From contig NVUH01000034.1 in assembly GCA_002401855.1 (NCBI GenBank), positions 1 to 64,000 on the forward strand: a stretch of 64,000 nt of DNA, given 5' to 3'. Shown piece after piece: positions 44,752 to 53,712 of the stretch. The stretch is from Hyphomicrobiales bacterium. Lineage in GTDB: Bacteria; Pseudomonadota; Alphaproteobacteria; Rhizobiales; OSC116. How positions within the stretch are numbered: position 1 is the first letter of the stretch; each line of letters opens with the position of its first letter. The notes beneath the pieces were generated by a model, which made no database searches, was not told the origin of the DNA, and saw only the letters and a program-made list of their open reading frames with translations. The translations under genes were made by a program, and so were the position numbers.

Positions 44752-45948
44752 ATGCGCGAAGCGGTTATAGTATCGACAGCACGTACACCGATAGGCAAAG
44801 CTTATCGTGGGGCATTTAACAACACATCAGCCAGCACATTGGGGGCACATGCCATAGCCAACGCTGTCAATCGCGCAGGCATCGACCCTGCCGAAATTGA
44901 CGACGTGGTCATGGGCTGCAACATGCAACACGGCACCAGCGCGATGAACATCGCCCGCATAAGCTTAATGCGCGCAGGCCTCCCAGTATCAGTCTCAGGC
45001 CAATCCCTAGACCGCGCGTGCTCTTCAGGCCTCATGGCAATCTCCATAGCCGCCAAACAAATCATGGTCGACAACATGTCCATCGCCATCGGCGGGGGCG
45101 TTGAATCAATTTCAACCAACCAAGTAGAAGCAGCCTTCATAACCCCCGATCCATGGCTGATGGAACATAAACCAGCACTATACATGTCAATGCTAGAAAC
45201 CGCCGAAATCGTCTCCGATCGCTATAACATCTCGCGCGAACGCCAAGATGAATATGCATTGCAAAGCCAAATGCGCACCGCCGCAGCCCAACAAGCTGGC
45301 AAATATGATGACGAAATTGTCCCTCTGACCGCCACCATGAAGGTGATGGACAAACAAACCAAACAAATATCCGAACAACAAGTCACCTTGTCAAAAGACG
45401 AAGGCAACCGCCCCACCACAACCCTAGAAGGTCTAAATGGCTTGCCTCTAGTTCACAAAGATGGCCAAACCATAAAACAAGGCAAATTCATCACCGCTGG
45501 CAACGCCAGCCAACTGTCCGATGGCGCATCAGCCTCAGTGCTAATGGAAGCCAAAGATGCCGAACGCCGCGGTCTAGAACCACTCGGTGCCTATCGCGGC
45601 ATCGCAGTCGCGGGCCTAGAACCAGATGAAATGGGCATCGGCCCCATCTACGCTGTACCCAAACTACTAAAAGCCAACGGCCTTAAAATGGACGACATCG
45701 GCCTGTGGGAGCTAAACGAAGCTTTCGCCTGCCAAGTAATTCACAGCCGCGATGTGCTCGGCATTCCAGACGAAATCCTAAACGTCAACGGCGGCTCAAT
45801 CTCCATTGGCCATCCATACGGCATGTCAGGCGCGCGCATGGTCGGCCATGCGCTGATAGAAGGTAAACGCCGCGGCGTAAAATACGTAGTCATCACCATG
45901 TGTGTTGGCGGCGGCATGGGCGCCGCTGGCCTGTTCGAAGTCTTTTAG
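44752..45948 (+). CDS. Thiolase (acetyl-CoA acyltransferase)
   Basis: This enzyme has 398 residues. The acylated cysteine is C90 in [14 protein letters not shown]354 lies in [13 protein letters not shown], and the second catalytic cysteine is C384 in [16 protein letters not shown]. It cleaves 3-ketoacyl-CoA with CoA, or condenses acetyl-CoA in biosynthetic members. Because the gene sits two bases after the hydroxyacyl-CoA dehydrogenase-like gene, the degradative direction is more likely. A duplicated 15-base stretch around the stop codon and a terminator follow. Confidence 0.94.
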   Translation: MREAVIVSTARTPIGKAYRGAFNNTSASTLGAHAIANAVNRAGIDPAEIDDVVMGCNMQHGTSAMNIARISLMRAGLPVSVSGQSLDRACSSGLMAISIAAKQIMVDNMSIAIGGGVESISTNQVEAAFITPDPWLMEHKPALYMSMLETAEIVSDRYNISRERQDEYALQSQMRTAAAQQAGKYDDEIVPLTATMKVMDKQTKQISEQQVTLSKDEGNRPTTTLEGLNGLPLVHKDGQTIKQGKFITAGNASQLSDGASASVLMEAKDAERRGLEPLGAYRGIAVAGLEPDEMGIGPIYAVPKLLKANGLKMDDIGLWELNEAFACQVIHSRDVLGIPDEILNVNGGSISIGHPYGMSGARMVGHALIEGKRRGVKYVVITMCVGGGMGAAGLFEVF

Positions 45949-45972
45949 GCAGGAGAAAGTCTTTTAGGCAGA

Positions 45973-45997
45973 AAAGGGCGTTTAATCGCGCCCTTTC
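45973..45997 (+). terminator. Rho-independent terminator after the thiolase gene
   Basis: AAAGGGCG (45973-45980) pairs with CGCCCTTT (45989-45996) around an eight-base loop. It is followed by CTACC, so the T tract is inside the right arm only. Confidence 0.6.
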
Positions 45998-46152
45998 TAC
46001 CAATAATCGTCATTTCTATCATTTTAAGCTTAACCATAGAACACAGTTTGCTTTACAAGCTTTTCATAGTCAGATATAAATCCCAACAACGTATAATTCC
46101 TGCAATTTACGGCCTCTTTGGCTTTGGAATTAAAATAATCTAGACTAGGAGT

Positions 46153-46815
46153 ATGTCCGTGAGTGATGTATTTGAAGAAGTAAGTGATGACATCCGCCGT
46201 GATAACATGACCAAACTATGGAAAAAATATGGTCCGTGGGTTATTGGTGTATGCGTGCTGATCGTCGCCTCAGTTGGTGGTAGCCAGTTTTATAAAAATT
46301 ACCAAATCTCGCAAGCCGAAGCGGCAAGCAATGGCTATGATGCCTACCTAACGGTGATTAACGCCGAAGGGGCAACCGGTGTCGATGGCGCCGCCGAATT
46401 GTTAGCGGTCGAGCAAACTGGCCATGCTGGCTACATATTCCTAAGCAGAATGGCTCACGCCGATGCCTATGCACGCGATAAAAACCTCATCGAGGCAGTT
46501 AAACTATATGACATCATAGCGTCAGACAGCAGCCTAACCCAAAACGACCGCGATGTAGCGACCATCAAAACTGCCTATTTATTAGTAGATAGCGCAACAT
46601 TGGCCGACATGAAAATTCGTTTAGAAGCGGTTAATCTAGTCGAAAATGCATTCCGTTTCCAAGCTCGCGAATTAATTGGCTTAAGTGCCTACAAAGCCGA
46701 GGCTTACCAAGAAGCACATGATATATTCACGTCGCTTTCTCAAAATGCGCAAACACCTGATAGCATCAGGAGCCGCGCTTCAAGTTTAATAGCGTTATTG
46801 GCGTCTAAAATCTAG
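46153..46815 (+). CDS. YfgM-like membrane-anchored TPR protein
   Basis: This protein of 220 residues has a charged N-terminal segment, one membrane helix at about residues 28-45 (GPWVIGVCVLIVASVGGSQF) and an alpha-helical periplasmic part typical of the TPR_21/YfgM family. The opening SDVFEEVSDDIRRDNMTKLW is characteristic of alphaproteobacterial members. In E. coli, YfgM is an ancillary SecYEG/PpiD partner that assists exported proteins and lies in the same cluster as der. Here too der follows, after 31 bases, which supports the call. No BamB gene lies between the two. Confidence 0.8.
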   Translation: MSVSDVFEEVSDDIRRDNMTKLWKKYGPWVIGVCVLIVASVGGSQFYKNYQISQAEAASNGYDAYLTVINAEGATGVDGAAELLAVEQTGHAGYIFLSRMAHADAYARDKNLIEAVKLYDIIASDSSLTQNDRDVATIKTAYLLVDSATLADMKIRLEAVNLVENAFRFQARELIGLSAYKAEAYQEAHDIFTSLSQNAQTPDSIRSRASSLIALLASKI

Positions 46816-46846
46816 CCGTCCCTACATACAGACAGAAAGTAATTTA

Positions 46847-48346
46847 ATGTCGGATGAAAATCTATCAATCAGCGAGCAATTTGGCTTGGCTGAAGATCTA
46901 CATGTGGTCATAGTGGGACGGCCAAATGTCGGTAAATCGTCACTATTCAACCGCTTAGTCGGTAAAAAACTAGCTTTGGTCGATGATCTGCCGGGCGTCA
47001 CCCGCGATCGCCGCCATGGCGATGCCTCAATTGGCGATATGAAATTCATCATCACCGATACCGCAGGCCTAGAAGACGCTGACGAAAGCAAATTAGAAGG
47101 CCGCATGCGCCTCCAAACCGAACGCGCCATCGAAGAAGCCGATGTGGCACTCTTCATGATCGATAGCCGCGCAGGTGTCACCCCATTGGACGAACATTTC
47201 GCCGATTTAATGCGCCGCAGCAAAACCCCGTGCATATTGTTATGCAACAAAGCCGAAGGCAAAGCTGGCGAATATGGCCAGTACGAAGCCTATTCATTAG
47301 GCCTCGGCGACCCCATCGCCATCAGCGCCGCACATGGCGAAGGCATTGGTGATTTGCACGACGCGCTCGAGCCATTCTACAAACAAGTTCAAGCCGAAAA
47401 CGCCAAGCTAGACGCAGAGATGCAAGCTTCACGTGATGGTGACGAATCCGAAGTCGATGAAGACAGCGAAGAATTCCAAGTCGGCATTGACCGCCCATTA
47501 CGGGTCGCCATTGTCGGCCGCCCCAATGCAGGCAAATCTACCCTCATCAATCAAATGATTGGCGAAGACCGCATGCTAACAGGCCCCGAAGCAGGCATCA
47601 CCCGTGATGCAATCGCTGTAGGTTGGGAATGGCAAGGCAAAAAAATAAAATTGTTCGACACAGCCGGCATCAGACGCCGCGCCAAAGTCAAACAAAAGCT
47701 CGAAAAGCTATCCGTTGCCGATGGCCTACGCGCCATTCGCTTTGCCGAAGTTGTGGCACTTATTCTCGATGCCACCATCCCGTTCGAAAAACAAGATCTA
47801 GCCATTGCCAGCCTCGTAGAGCGAGAAGGCCGCGCCTTAGTCTTAGTGGTCAATAAATGGGATCTAGTCGAAGATAAAAACGCCAAACGCAAAGAAATCA
47901 ACGACCTGCTCGAGCTACAATTCCCGCACATGCGCGGCATCACCATGATCACCATGTCAGGCCTCACAGGTAAAGCGGTCGATCGCCTCATGCCCGCCAT
48001 TTTCAAAACCTATGATGTATGGAATAAACGTTTTTCAACCTCACCCCTCAACCGTTGGTTGTCGCATATGGTCGAAGAACACACCCCGCCAGCCCCGGGT
48101 GGCCGCCGCATTCGCATGCGTTATATGACACAAGTAAAATCGCGCCCACCAACCTTTGTGCTGTTCTGTTCACGGCCAGATGATTTGCCAACCAGCTACA
48201 CACGCTATTTGGTCAATAATTTGCGCAAAGATTTCGATCTGCCGGGTGTGCCAATCCGTTTTCAAATGCGCGCAGGCGAAAACCCCTATGCCGATAAACG
48301 CAAAAAACGCACCGTGGTATCCATCAGCAAGAAGAAAAAATATTAA
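46847..48346 (+). CDS. der: GTPase Der (EngA), ribosome assembly
   Basis: This is an essential double-GTPase for 50S subunit maturation, 499 residues. The first G domain has GRPNVGKSS at about 24-32 and DTAGLED. The second, from about residue 217, has GRPNAGKST and DTAGIRRR, with NKWD for guanine recognition. The first domain's NKAE takes the place of NKxD, as commonly seen in Der. An acidic linker (DGDESEVDEDSEEFQ) joins the domains, and a KH-like domain with RIRMRYMTQVKSRPPTFVLF ends the protein. The basic tail (KRKKRT, KKKKY) probably contacts rRNA. Confidence 0.97.
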   Translation: MSDENLSISEQFGLAEDLHVVIVGRPNVGKSSLFNRLVGKKLALVDDLPGVTRDRRHGDASIGDMKFIITDTAGLEDADESKLEGRMRLQTERAIEEADVALFMIDSRAGVTPLDEHFADLMRRSKTPCILLCNKAEGKAGEYGQYEAYSLGLGDPIAISAAHGEGIGDLHDALEPFYKQVQAENAKLDAEMQASRDGDESEVDEDSEEFQVGIDRPLRVAIVGRPNAGKSTLINQMIGEDRMLTGPEAGITRDAIAVGWEWQGKKIKLFDTAGIRRRAKVKQKLEKLSVADGLRAIRFAEVVALILDATIPFEKQDLAIASLVEREGRALVLVVNKWDLVEDKNAKRKEINDLLELQFPHMRGITMITMSGLTGKAVDRLMPAIFKTYDVWNKRFSTSPLNRWLSHMVEEHTPPAPGGRRIRMRYMTQVKSRPPTFVLFCSRPDDLPTSYTRYLVNNLRKDFDLPGVPIRFQMRAGENPYADKRKKRTVVSISKKKKY

Positions 48347-48430
48347 TCTGCGTCACATTGTCACTTTAAGGCACTTGCCACTTGTTAATAGACATTCGCA
48401 ATGTTAATGAAGAAGTGTAAGGATGAGTCC

Positions 48431-49843
48431 ATGGTTTCAAGACGTAAATTTTTAGCAGGCGGCGCGGCATTAGGCGCAGCAGGTGCGGCCATATATGCCA
48501 CGCCAATGGCCAAAAACCTATTCCTGCCACCCAAAGCCAATTATGTCCTCACCGCGCAACAAAGCCAGTGGGATTTTGGCGGTCATATAAGCAACCCCGC
48601 CCAAGTCTTCAGTTATCAAAAAGACCAACCCGTGCCGCTCATTCGCATGCAGCAAGGCCAGCCATTCTATGCGCGGTTAAAAAACCATCTGCTCGAACCA
48701 ACCACCATTCATTGGCATGGCATAAGATTGCCCAACGCTATGGATGGAGTGCCCTATCTCACCCAAGAGCCTGTTTATCCAACGGAAAGCTTCGACTACC
48801 AATTCACCCCCAAAGATGCGGGCACATATTTTTACCATTCGCATTTTAACAGCTTGGCACAATTAAGTCAGGGCTTGGCAGGCATGATCATTATTGACGA
48901 GGTAAAAAAGCCAGATTTCGATCACGACATCCCGCTTAATCTGCGCGATTGGCGCATAAATGAAAACGGCAAATATCAGAATTTCCTAGAGCCAAAAACC
49001 GCCGCCAAAGCAGGCACATTCGGCCAGCTAAAAACCGCCAATTGGCAAGTTGCGCCCAACCACATGGTCAAACCCAATAGCTTAGTGCGTCTGCGCATAT
49101 TGGTCTCCGATGTCACAAGAATTTTCAAACTAATCGTCAAAGACAGTTCAAACCCCGAGGCCAAAGCCAAAATCATCGCCATAGATGGCAACCCAATTGA
49201 TGACATACGCGATATGGGCCGCGAATGGATTGGCCCAGGCATGCGGATGGACATCGCGATTTTGACCCCAGATGAAGGCCAAACAATCGAGCTGCTCAAC
49301 ACATCAACCAACAAACCATGGGTAGTCGCCAGCCTCACCAGCCAAGGCCAAAGCCAAAAACGCGTCTGGCAAGATTTAAAACCTCTGCCCCAAAACCCGA
49401 TTGAACCGCTCGACTTACAAGGCGCAGAAATCAAAAAATTCGAATTCTCCGCCAGCTCTGGCGAGCAAGAAGATTTAGGCATCAATTGCGCCGCATCAGA
49501 ATATATTTTCTGGGCGATTAACAAAGTCGCCATCGGCCATCTCGATCCCAATTCATCATCCTTGCGGCCAACCGCCAGCCTCAAACTTGGTAAAACTTAT
49601 ATATTCGAATTCACCAACGTCACCCCGCAAACCCATCCGATTCATTTACACGGCTTTTTCTTCCGCGTGCTCAGCTCGACCAAGCGTAAAATCGCCCCGC
49701 ATTGGGCAGATACCTCACTCATCAGGCCAAAAGAGACTGTACGTGTGGCATTTAACGCCGATACGCTCGGCAATTGGCTCATGCATTGCCACATTTTAGA
49801 ACATCAAAAAACCGGCATGACAGGCTATATTAACGTCAGCTAA
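48431..49843 (+). CDS. Tat-exported multicopper oxidase
   Basis: This is a periplasmic copper enzyme of 470 residues. The ATG at 48431 is chosen because AAGGATGAG precedes it and a Tat signal begins at once (SRRKFL at residues 3-8, then an alanine-rich core). The copper ligands are complete: HWHGIRLP, YFYHSHF, HPIHLHGFFF and MHCHILEHQKTGM, giving type 1, 2 and 3 sites with a methionine axial ligand. It resembles CueO/CumA-type oxidases that oxidise Cu(I), Mn(II) or organics. It converges with a metal-exporter-like gene whose stop overlaps it by four bases, hinting at a role in metal tolerance. Confidence 0.93.
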   Translation: MVSRRKFLAGGAALGAAGAAIYATPMAKNLFLPPKANYVLTAQQSQWDFGGHISNPAQVFSYQKDQPVPLIRMQQGQPFYARLKNHLLEPTTIHWHGIRLPNAMDGVPYLTQEPVYPTESFDYQFTPKDAGTYFYHSHFNSLAQLSQGLAGMIIIDEVKKPDFDHDIPLNLRDWRINENGKYQNFLEPKTAAKAGTFGQLKTANWQVAPNHMVKPNSLVRLRILVSDVTRIFKLIVKDSSNPEAKAKIIAIDGNPIDDIRDMGREWIGPGMRMDIAILTPDEGQTIELLNTSTNKPWVVASLTSQGQSQKRVWQDLKPLPQNPIEPLDLQGAEIKKFEFSASSGEQEDLGINCAASEYIFWAINKVAIGHLDPNSSSLRPTASLKLGKTYIFEFTNVTPQTHPIHLHGFFFRVLSSTKRKIAPHWADTSLIRPKETVRVAFNADTLGNWLMHCHILEHQKTGMTGYINVS

Positions 49844-51219
49844 TGCGGCCAACTCAGATGATGCTCATCAATATAAAAATTATGTACATGTTTCACCTTA
49901 GGGTGCCTATGTTCATGCACATGCGGCTCCGCGCCTTCCCAGCCTTCATGCTCATGCTGGTGATGCTCATCATGTATATGTGGGTGTAAATGCAGGGTTT
50001 CAACATGGGTATGGGCTAGCTTAACCGCATCATCCAAATGCCAAAATCTCAACGCCACGAACAACATAGCCATCGAGGTGATAGCCAAAACCAACATGCC
50101 CATATCTATCGCCATATATTGGCTAATCTGCCCTGCAATTAAATAGGCAAATAACCAACCCAAATGGGTCAGCGTAAATTGTGCCGAAAAATAGGCGGGT
50201 CTATCCGCCACGCCTGATGATTGCTGAATCACCAACCCCGATGGCGTTTGCAATAACGCGCTGGCCATGCCCAAAATAAACCACACCAAAAACAAACCAA
50301 CCAATGTCGGCCAAAGGATAAAACTGGCAAGGCTGATGATAGCCAACACAGCGCCCATTTGCATAATTTTCCGAATACTCACTATTTTCATCAAATGCGG
50401 CAACCCAAATGCCATAACCATCGATCCCAAACCGACGGATGCAAATAATAACGCGGTAGTGCCCTTGTCTTGCCCAAATATATTTTGGGCATAATGAGCG
50501 CTATTCACAATCACCAAAGCACCTGCTAAAGCGGCGATAAAATTGAACGACAATAAACCGCGCAACCGTGGCGTTTTCAAATAGCTTTTCACGCCAAAAC
50601 TAACATTATGCCAAATACCGCTTTTGCGATCAGATGCAATATTGGCAGGAAAAATCACAATGCCCAATGTAATAGCCGAAACCAAAAACGCCGCGGCATT
50701 CAATTGAAATAGTGATGAAAAATCTAACGTCAGCAACAATATAGCCGCCAGGGTAGGGCTAAGCAAATTCTCCAAATCATAAGTCATACGAGACAACGAG
50801 AGCGCTTTGCCATATTCAACCTCGTCTTTAAAAATAGATGGCAACGTGGCTTGGTAAAGCGGCGTAAAGCCGGCGCCACATATATTGATGGCAAATATCA
50901 TCACATAAATATGCCAAGCCTCTGATGCAAACGGCAGCGAAAATAATATTGCCGCCCGCACTAAATCAAACAAGATCATCATATATTTGCGTGGTAATTT
51001 GTGCGCATAAGCACCAATAATTGGCGCTACACATATATAAGCCACCATTTTGGCCGCCAGCGCGAAAGAAATAATCTCGGCCGCACGGCCATTGTCCATA
51101 TTATAAGCAAATAATGCCAAAGCAATGGTCGAAAGCCCCGTGCCAAGCAAAGCAATGGTGTGGGCAGTAAAAAATAATCGATATTGTTTATTGTGTAACG
51201 GAGCAAAAATTTCAAACAT
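49840..51219 (-). CDS. NreB-like MFS transporter with histidine-rich tail
   Basis: This is an inner-membrane major facilitator protein of 459 residues. About 12 helices fill residues 1-400. The opening NKQYRLFFTAHTIALLGTGL, the LPRK loop and ALSLSRMTYDLENLLSPTLA follow the NreB/NrsD nickel-exporter pattern as I remember it. The last 57 residues contain 19 histidines in HxH and HHxH runs, a probable cytoplasmic metal-binding tail, as in NreB. Nickel, cobalt or copper efflux is likely; which metal is unknown. The gene is convergent with the multicopper oxidase. Confidence 0.83.
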   Translation of the reverse strand: MFEIFAPLHNKQYRLFFTAHTIALLGTGLSTIALALFAYNMDNGRAAEIISFALAAKMVAYICVAPIIGAYAHKLPRKYMMILFDLVRAAILFSLPFASEAWHIYVMIFAINICGAGFTPLYQATLPSIFKDEVEYGKALSLSRMTYDLENLLSPTLAAILLLTLDFSSLFQLNAAAFLVSAITLGIVIFPANIASDRKSGIWHNVSFGVKSYLKTPRLRGLLSFNFIAALAGALVIVNSAHYAQNIFGQDKGTTALLFASVGLGSMVMAFGLPHLMKIVSIRKIMQMGAVLAIISLASFILWPTLVGLFLVWFILGMASALLQTPSGLVIQQSSGVADRPAYFSAQFTLTHLGWLFAYLIAGQISQYMAIDMGMLVLAITSMAMLFVALRFWHLDDAVKLAHTHVETLHLHPHIHDEHHQHEHEGWEGAEPHVHEHRHPKVKHVHNFYIDEHHLSWPH

Positions 51220-51254
51220 AAAAAATCCTTAACAGTATAAGGACAAAGTTAAAC

Positions 51255-52019
51255 CTAAAGCCGGCTCAAATCAAACTTTTGTTTTCCAGTGTCAAATGTC
51301 AATAAATTGTCATGGTAAAAGCAGTCGGTGCGGCCAAGTTTAGCAAAGGCCGAAACCACGTTTTTTGGTTTGGTAATATTGTCTTTATCAACCCCAGGGT
51401 AGGCTTTGGCCATAAACCCCGTATCCACCATGGTTGGATCAACCATATTCACATTCACCGACATGTCTTGCATTTCTGCGGCATAGGTTTTTACCAAGGC
51501 GTGCAAGCCAGCTTTACCAGCTGCATAGCTTGCCCAATATGGTTTTTCACCATTTCTTGCGGCAGTGGTTGCCACAATAACGCGGCCAGCATCGCTTTGG
51601 CGCAACAAAGCATCCATAGAGCGCAACAGCCGAAAAAACGCCACAATGTTAATCGCCACACTGTCTTCAAAATCCTTAACGGGAATGTGCGATACAGGGC
51701 TGGTCGCGCCCATAAAAGCTGGCATGTAAATTAACACATCCAATTTGCCATAACGTTTATAAATAATGCCGCCCAAACGGTCAATCGCTTCATAATCAGT
51801 CACATCAACGGGCACGCACGTCACCGTGCCGCCAATCTCGTCAATCGCATCATTCAAATCTTCAAGCCCGCCAACCGTGCGCGCGGTGGCAATCACATGC
51901 GCACCTTGGCGCGCATATTCTAGCGCCACTTGATAGCCAATACCGCGTGTTGCGCCAATAATCAATGCTACACGCCCATCTAAATATTTTTCACTATTCA
52001 TTTCAGTCAGATCTCTCAT
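51255..52019 (-). CDS. Short-chain dehydrogenase/reductase next to purF
   Basis: This is a classical SDR of 254 residues. The cofactor motif GATRGIGYQVALEYARQGAH lies near residues 17-36, the serine position is in VIVATTAARNG, where threonine replaces it, and the catalytic YxxxK is in WASYAAGKAGLHALVKTY. The NNAG motif reads IYMPAFMG, a deviation shared with the YciK branch of SDRs. It starts three bases after the purF stop, an association familiar in Hyphomicrobiales, but its substrate is not known. The threonine at the serine position may lower activity. Confidence 0.85.
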   Translation of the reverse strand: MRDLTEMNSEKYLDGRVALIIGATRGIGYQVALEYARQGAHVIATARTVGGLEDLNDAIDEIGGTVTCVPVDVTDYEAIDRLGGIIYKRYGKLDVLIYMPAFMGATSPVSHIPVKDFEDSVAINIVAFFRLLRSMDALLRQSDAGRVIVATTAARNGEKPYWASYAAGKAGLHALVKTYAAEMQDMSVNVNMVDPTMVDTGFMAKAYPGVDKDNITKPKNVVSAFAKLGRTDCFYHDNLLTFDTGKQKFDLSRL

Positions 52020-52022
52020 AAT

Positions 52023-53639
52023 CTATTCTTCAACCGGCTCGGATTCTAAAAACGACAATTGCTTATCCGCCACGCGGTCATTTATATCTCGCAATTCAGT
52101 CGGGTAATCACCAGTAAAATAATGGTCGGTATAAGCAGGGTTCGCATCATCACGGCCATTGGGGTGGCCTAAAGCGCGGTAAACCCCATCAATAGACATA
52201 AAGCCAAGGCTTGTTGCGCCCATAAAATCACGCATTTGTTCCAAATTATGAGTGGCCGCCAACAAAGATTTTTGCGTCGGCATATCAATGCCATAATAGT
52301 CAGGATGTTTAATCGGCGGGCAGGCGACACGCATATGCACTTCTTTAGCGCCAGCATCAAACATCATTTTTACAATTTTCACACTGGTTGTGCCGCGCAC
52401 CACACTGTCATCAATCAGCATGATTCTTTTACCCTTCACCAAGCTTCTGATTGGGTTGAGTTTTAGCTTCACTCCCAGTTCACGAATGGCTTGTGTTGGT
52501 TCAATAAATGTGCGGCCGACATAGTGGTTTCTAATGATGGCCAGTTCAAACGGCACGCCACTTTCTTGGGCATAGCCAATGGCCGCGGGCACGCCACTAT
52601 CAGGCACAGGCACCACCATATCAATATCAGCAGGGCATTCACGAGCCAATTCTATACCAAATTTTTTGCGCACTTCATAAACGGTTTTACCGCCAGCCAC
52701 ACTATCTGGGCGGGCAAAATAAATATATTCAAATATGCAAGGCCGCGGCGCAACTTCACCAAATGGAAAATAAGATTGAATGCCATCCGTGGTGATCACC
52801 ACCACCTCGCCATTTTTAATTTCTCTAATATATTCAGCCCCAATAATGTCCAAAGCACAGGTTTCAGAGCACAGAATATAAGAGCCATCCAGTTTACCCA
52901 AAATAAGTGGCCTAATGCCAAAACGATCACGTGCACCAATTAATTTATGCTTGGTCATCGCCAACAAGGCAAACCCACCTTCAAGCTCTTGAATGGCTTC
53001 GATGAATTTATCAGTTAATTTAGCCTGCTTGCTTCGCGCCACCAAATGCAACAAAACTTCACTATCACTGTTGGATTGATAAATGGCACCAGCATTAACC
53101 AAATCACGCCGCAAAGTTAACCCATTGGTAAAATTACCGTTATGGCAACAAGCAAAACCCCCAGATTTTAAATCAGCATAAAGCGGTTGTAAATTACGCA
53201 ATGCGCCATCGCCCGTAGTCGAATATCGGGCATGGCCAATGGCAGTGTGGCCTTCAAGTTTTTCGAGCACGCGTTTCTTGGTAAAATAATCACCAACCAA
53301 ACCATTTCGCTTCTGACTTTTAAAAACTTTGCCATTAAATGATACAATGCCAGCCGCTTCTTGCCCACGATGCTGCAAAGCATGCAAACCCAGCGCCGTT
53401 AGAGCAGGGGCGTCATTATGCCGAAACACGCCAAATATACCACATTCTTCATGCAGCTTGTCATCATCCAGATTGATCAATGTGCCGTCTTCCATGCGGT
53501 TAAACAAGGGGTGGTGGGTGTCGGAGCCTTCAGCCAAAAGTGTAGAGCCTTCAGCCAAACATGTAGAGCCTTCAGCCAAAAGTGTAGAGCCCTCAGCTAA
53601 CGTAGAGCCGTCTGCTTGTCCATTAAACATATCTGTCAT
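52023..53639 (-). CDS. purF: Amidophosphoribosyltransferase with an expanded propeptide
   Basis: This enzyme makes phosphoribosylamine from PRPP and glutamine, the first committed step of purine synthesis. It has 538 residues. The N-terminal nucleophile is C66 (HEECGIFGVF), exposed after removal of a propeptide. The glutaminase domain has ALQHRGQEAAGIV and ARYSTTG, and the PRPP loop is MLIDDSVVRGTTS. The propeptide is unusual: residues 11-39 are four imperfect copies of a seven-residue LAEGSTL unit from a 21-bp minisatellite. Other alphaproteobacterial PurF propeptides I recall are nearer 10-30 residues. The gene is followed by an SDR gene three bases on. Confidence 0.96.
   Translation of the reverse strand: MTDMFNGQADGSTLAEGSTLLAEGSTCLAEGSTLLAEGSDTHHPLFNRMEDGTLINLDDDKLHEECGIFGVFRHNDAPALTALGLHALQHRGQEAAGIVSFNGKVFKSQKRNGLVGDYFTKKRVLEKLEGHTAIGHARYSTTGDGALRNLQPLYADLKSGGFACCHNGNFTNGLTLRRDLVNAGAIYQSNSDSEVLLHLVARSKQAKLTDKFIEAIQELEGGFALLAMTKHKLIGARDRFGIRPLILGKLDGSYILCSETCALDIIGAEYIREIKNGEVVVITTDGIQSYFPFGEVAPRPCIFEYIYFARPDSVAGGKTVYEVRKKFGIELARECPADIDMVVPVPDSGVPAAIGYAQESGVPFELAIIRNHYVGRTFIEPTQAIRELGVKLKLNPIRSLVKGKRIMLIDDSVVRGTTSVKIVKMMFDAGAKEVHMRVACPPIKHPDYYGIDMPTQKSLLAATHNLEQMRDFMGATSLGFMSIDGVYRALGHPNGRDDANPAYTDHYFTGDYPTELRDINDRVADKQLSFLESEPVEE
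53525..53605. repeat. 21-bp minisatellite inside purF
   Basis: Three copies of AGCCTTCAGCCAAAAGTGTAG run head to tail at 53525-53545, 53546-53566 and 53567-53587, followed by a degenerate 18-bp copy at 53588-53605. The second copy differs at two positions (CA for AG). The unit length is a multiple of three, so copy changes keep the purF frame. It encodes the GSTLLAE repeats before the catalytic cysteine. Confidence 0.95.
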
Positions 53640-53679
53640 CGGGCATTCCTTAAGAAAAACAATTAGGTCTAAACGACTT

Positions 53680-53707
53680 AAAAAAAAGCTGCAATAAAGC
53701 AGCTTTT
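53680..53707 (-). terminator. Rho-independent terminator after cvpA
   Basis: AAAAGCTGC (53684-53692) pairs perfectly with GCAGCTTTT (53699-53707) around AATAAA. The A run before it is a U tract on the minus strand. It would end the cvpA transcript just before purF, so purF should have its own promoter in or near this short gap. Confidence 0.75.
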
Positions 53708-53712
53708 CAATA

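Noticed and set aside
53525-53605. CRISPR-like repetition in purF
   Set aside because: The copies are contiguous with no spacers and translate in frame inside purF, so it is a coding minisatellite.
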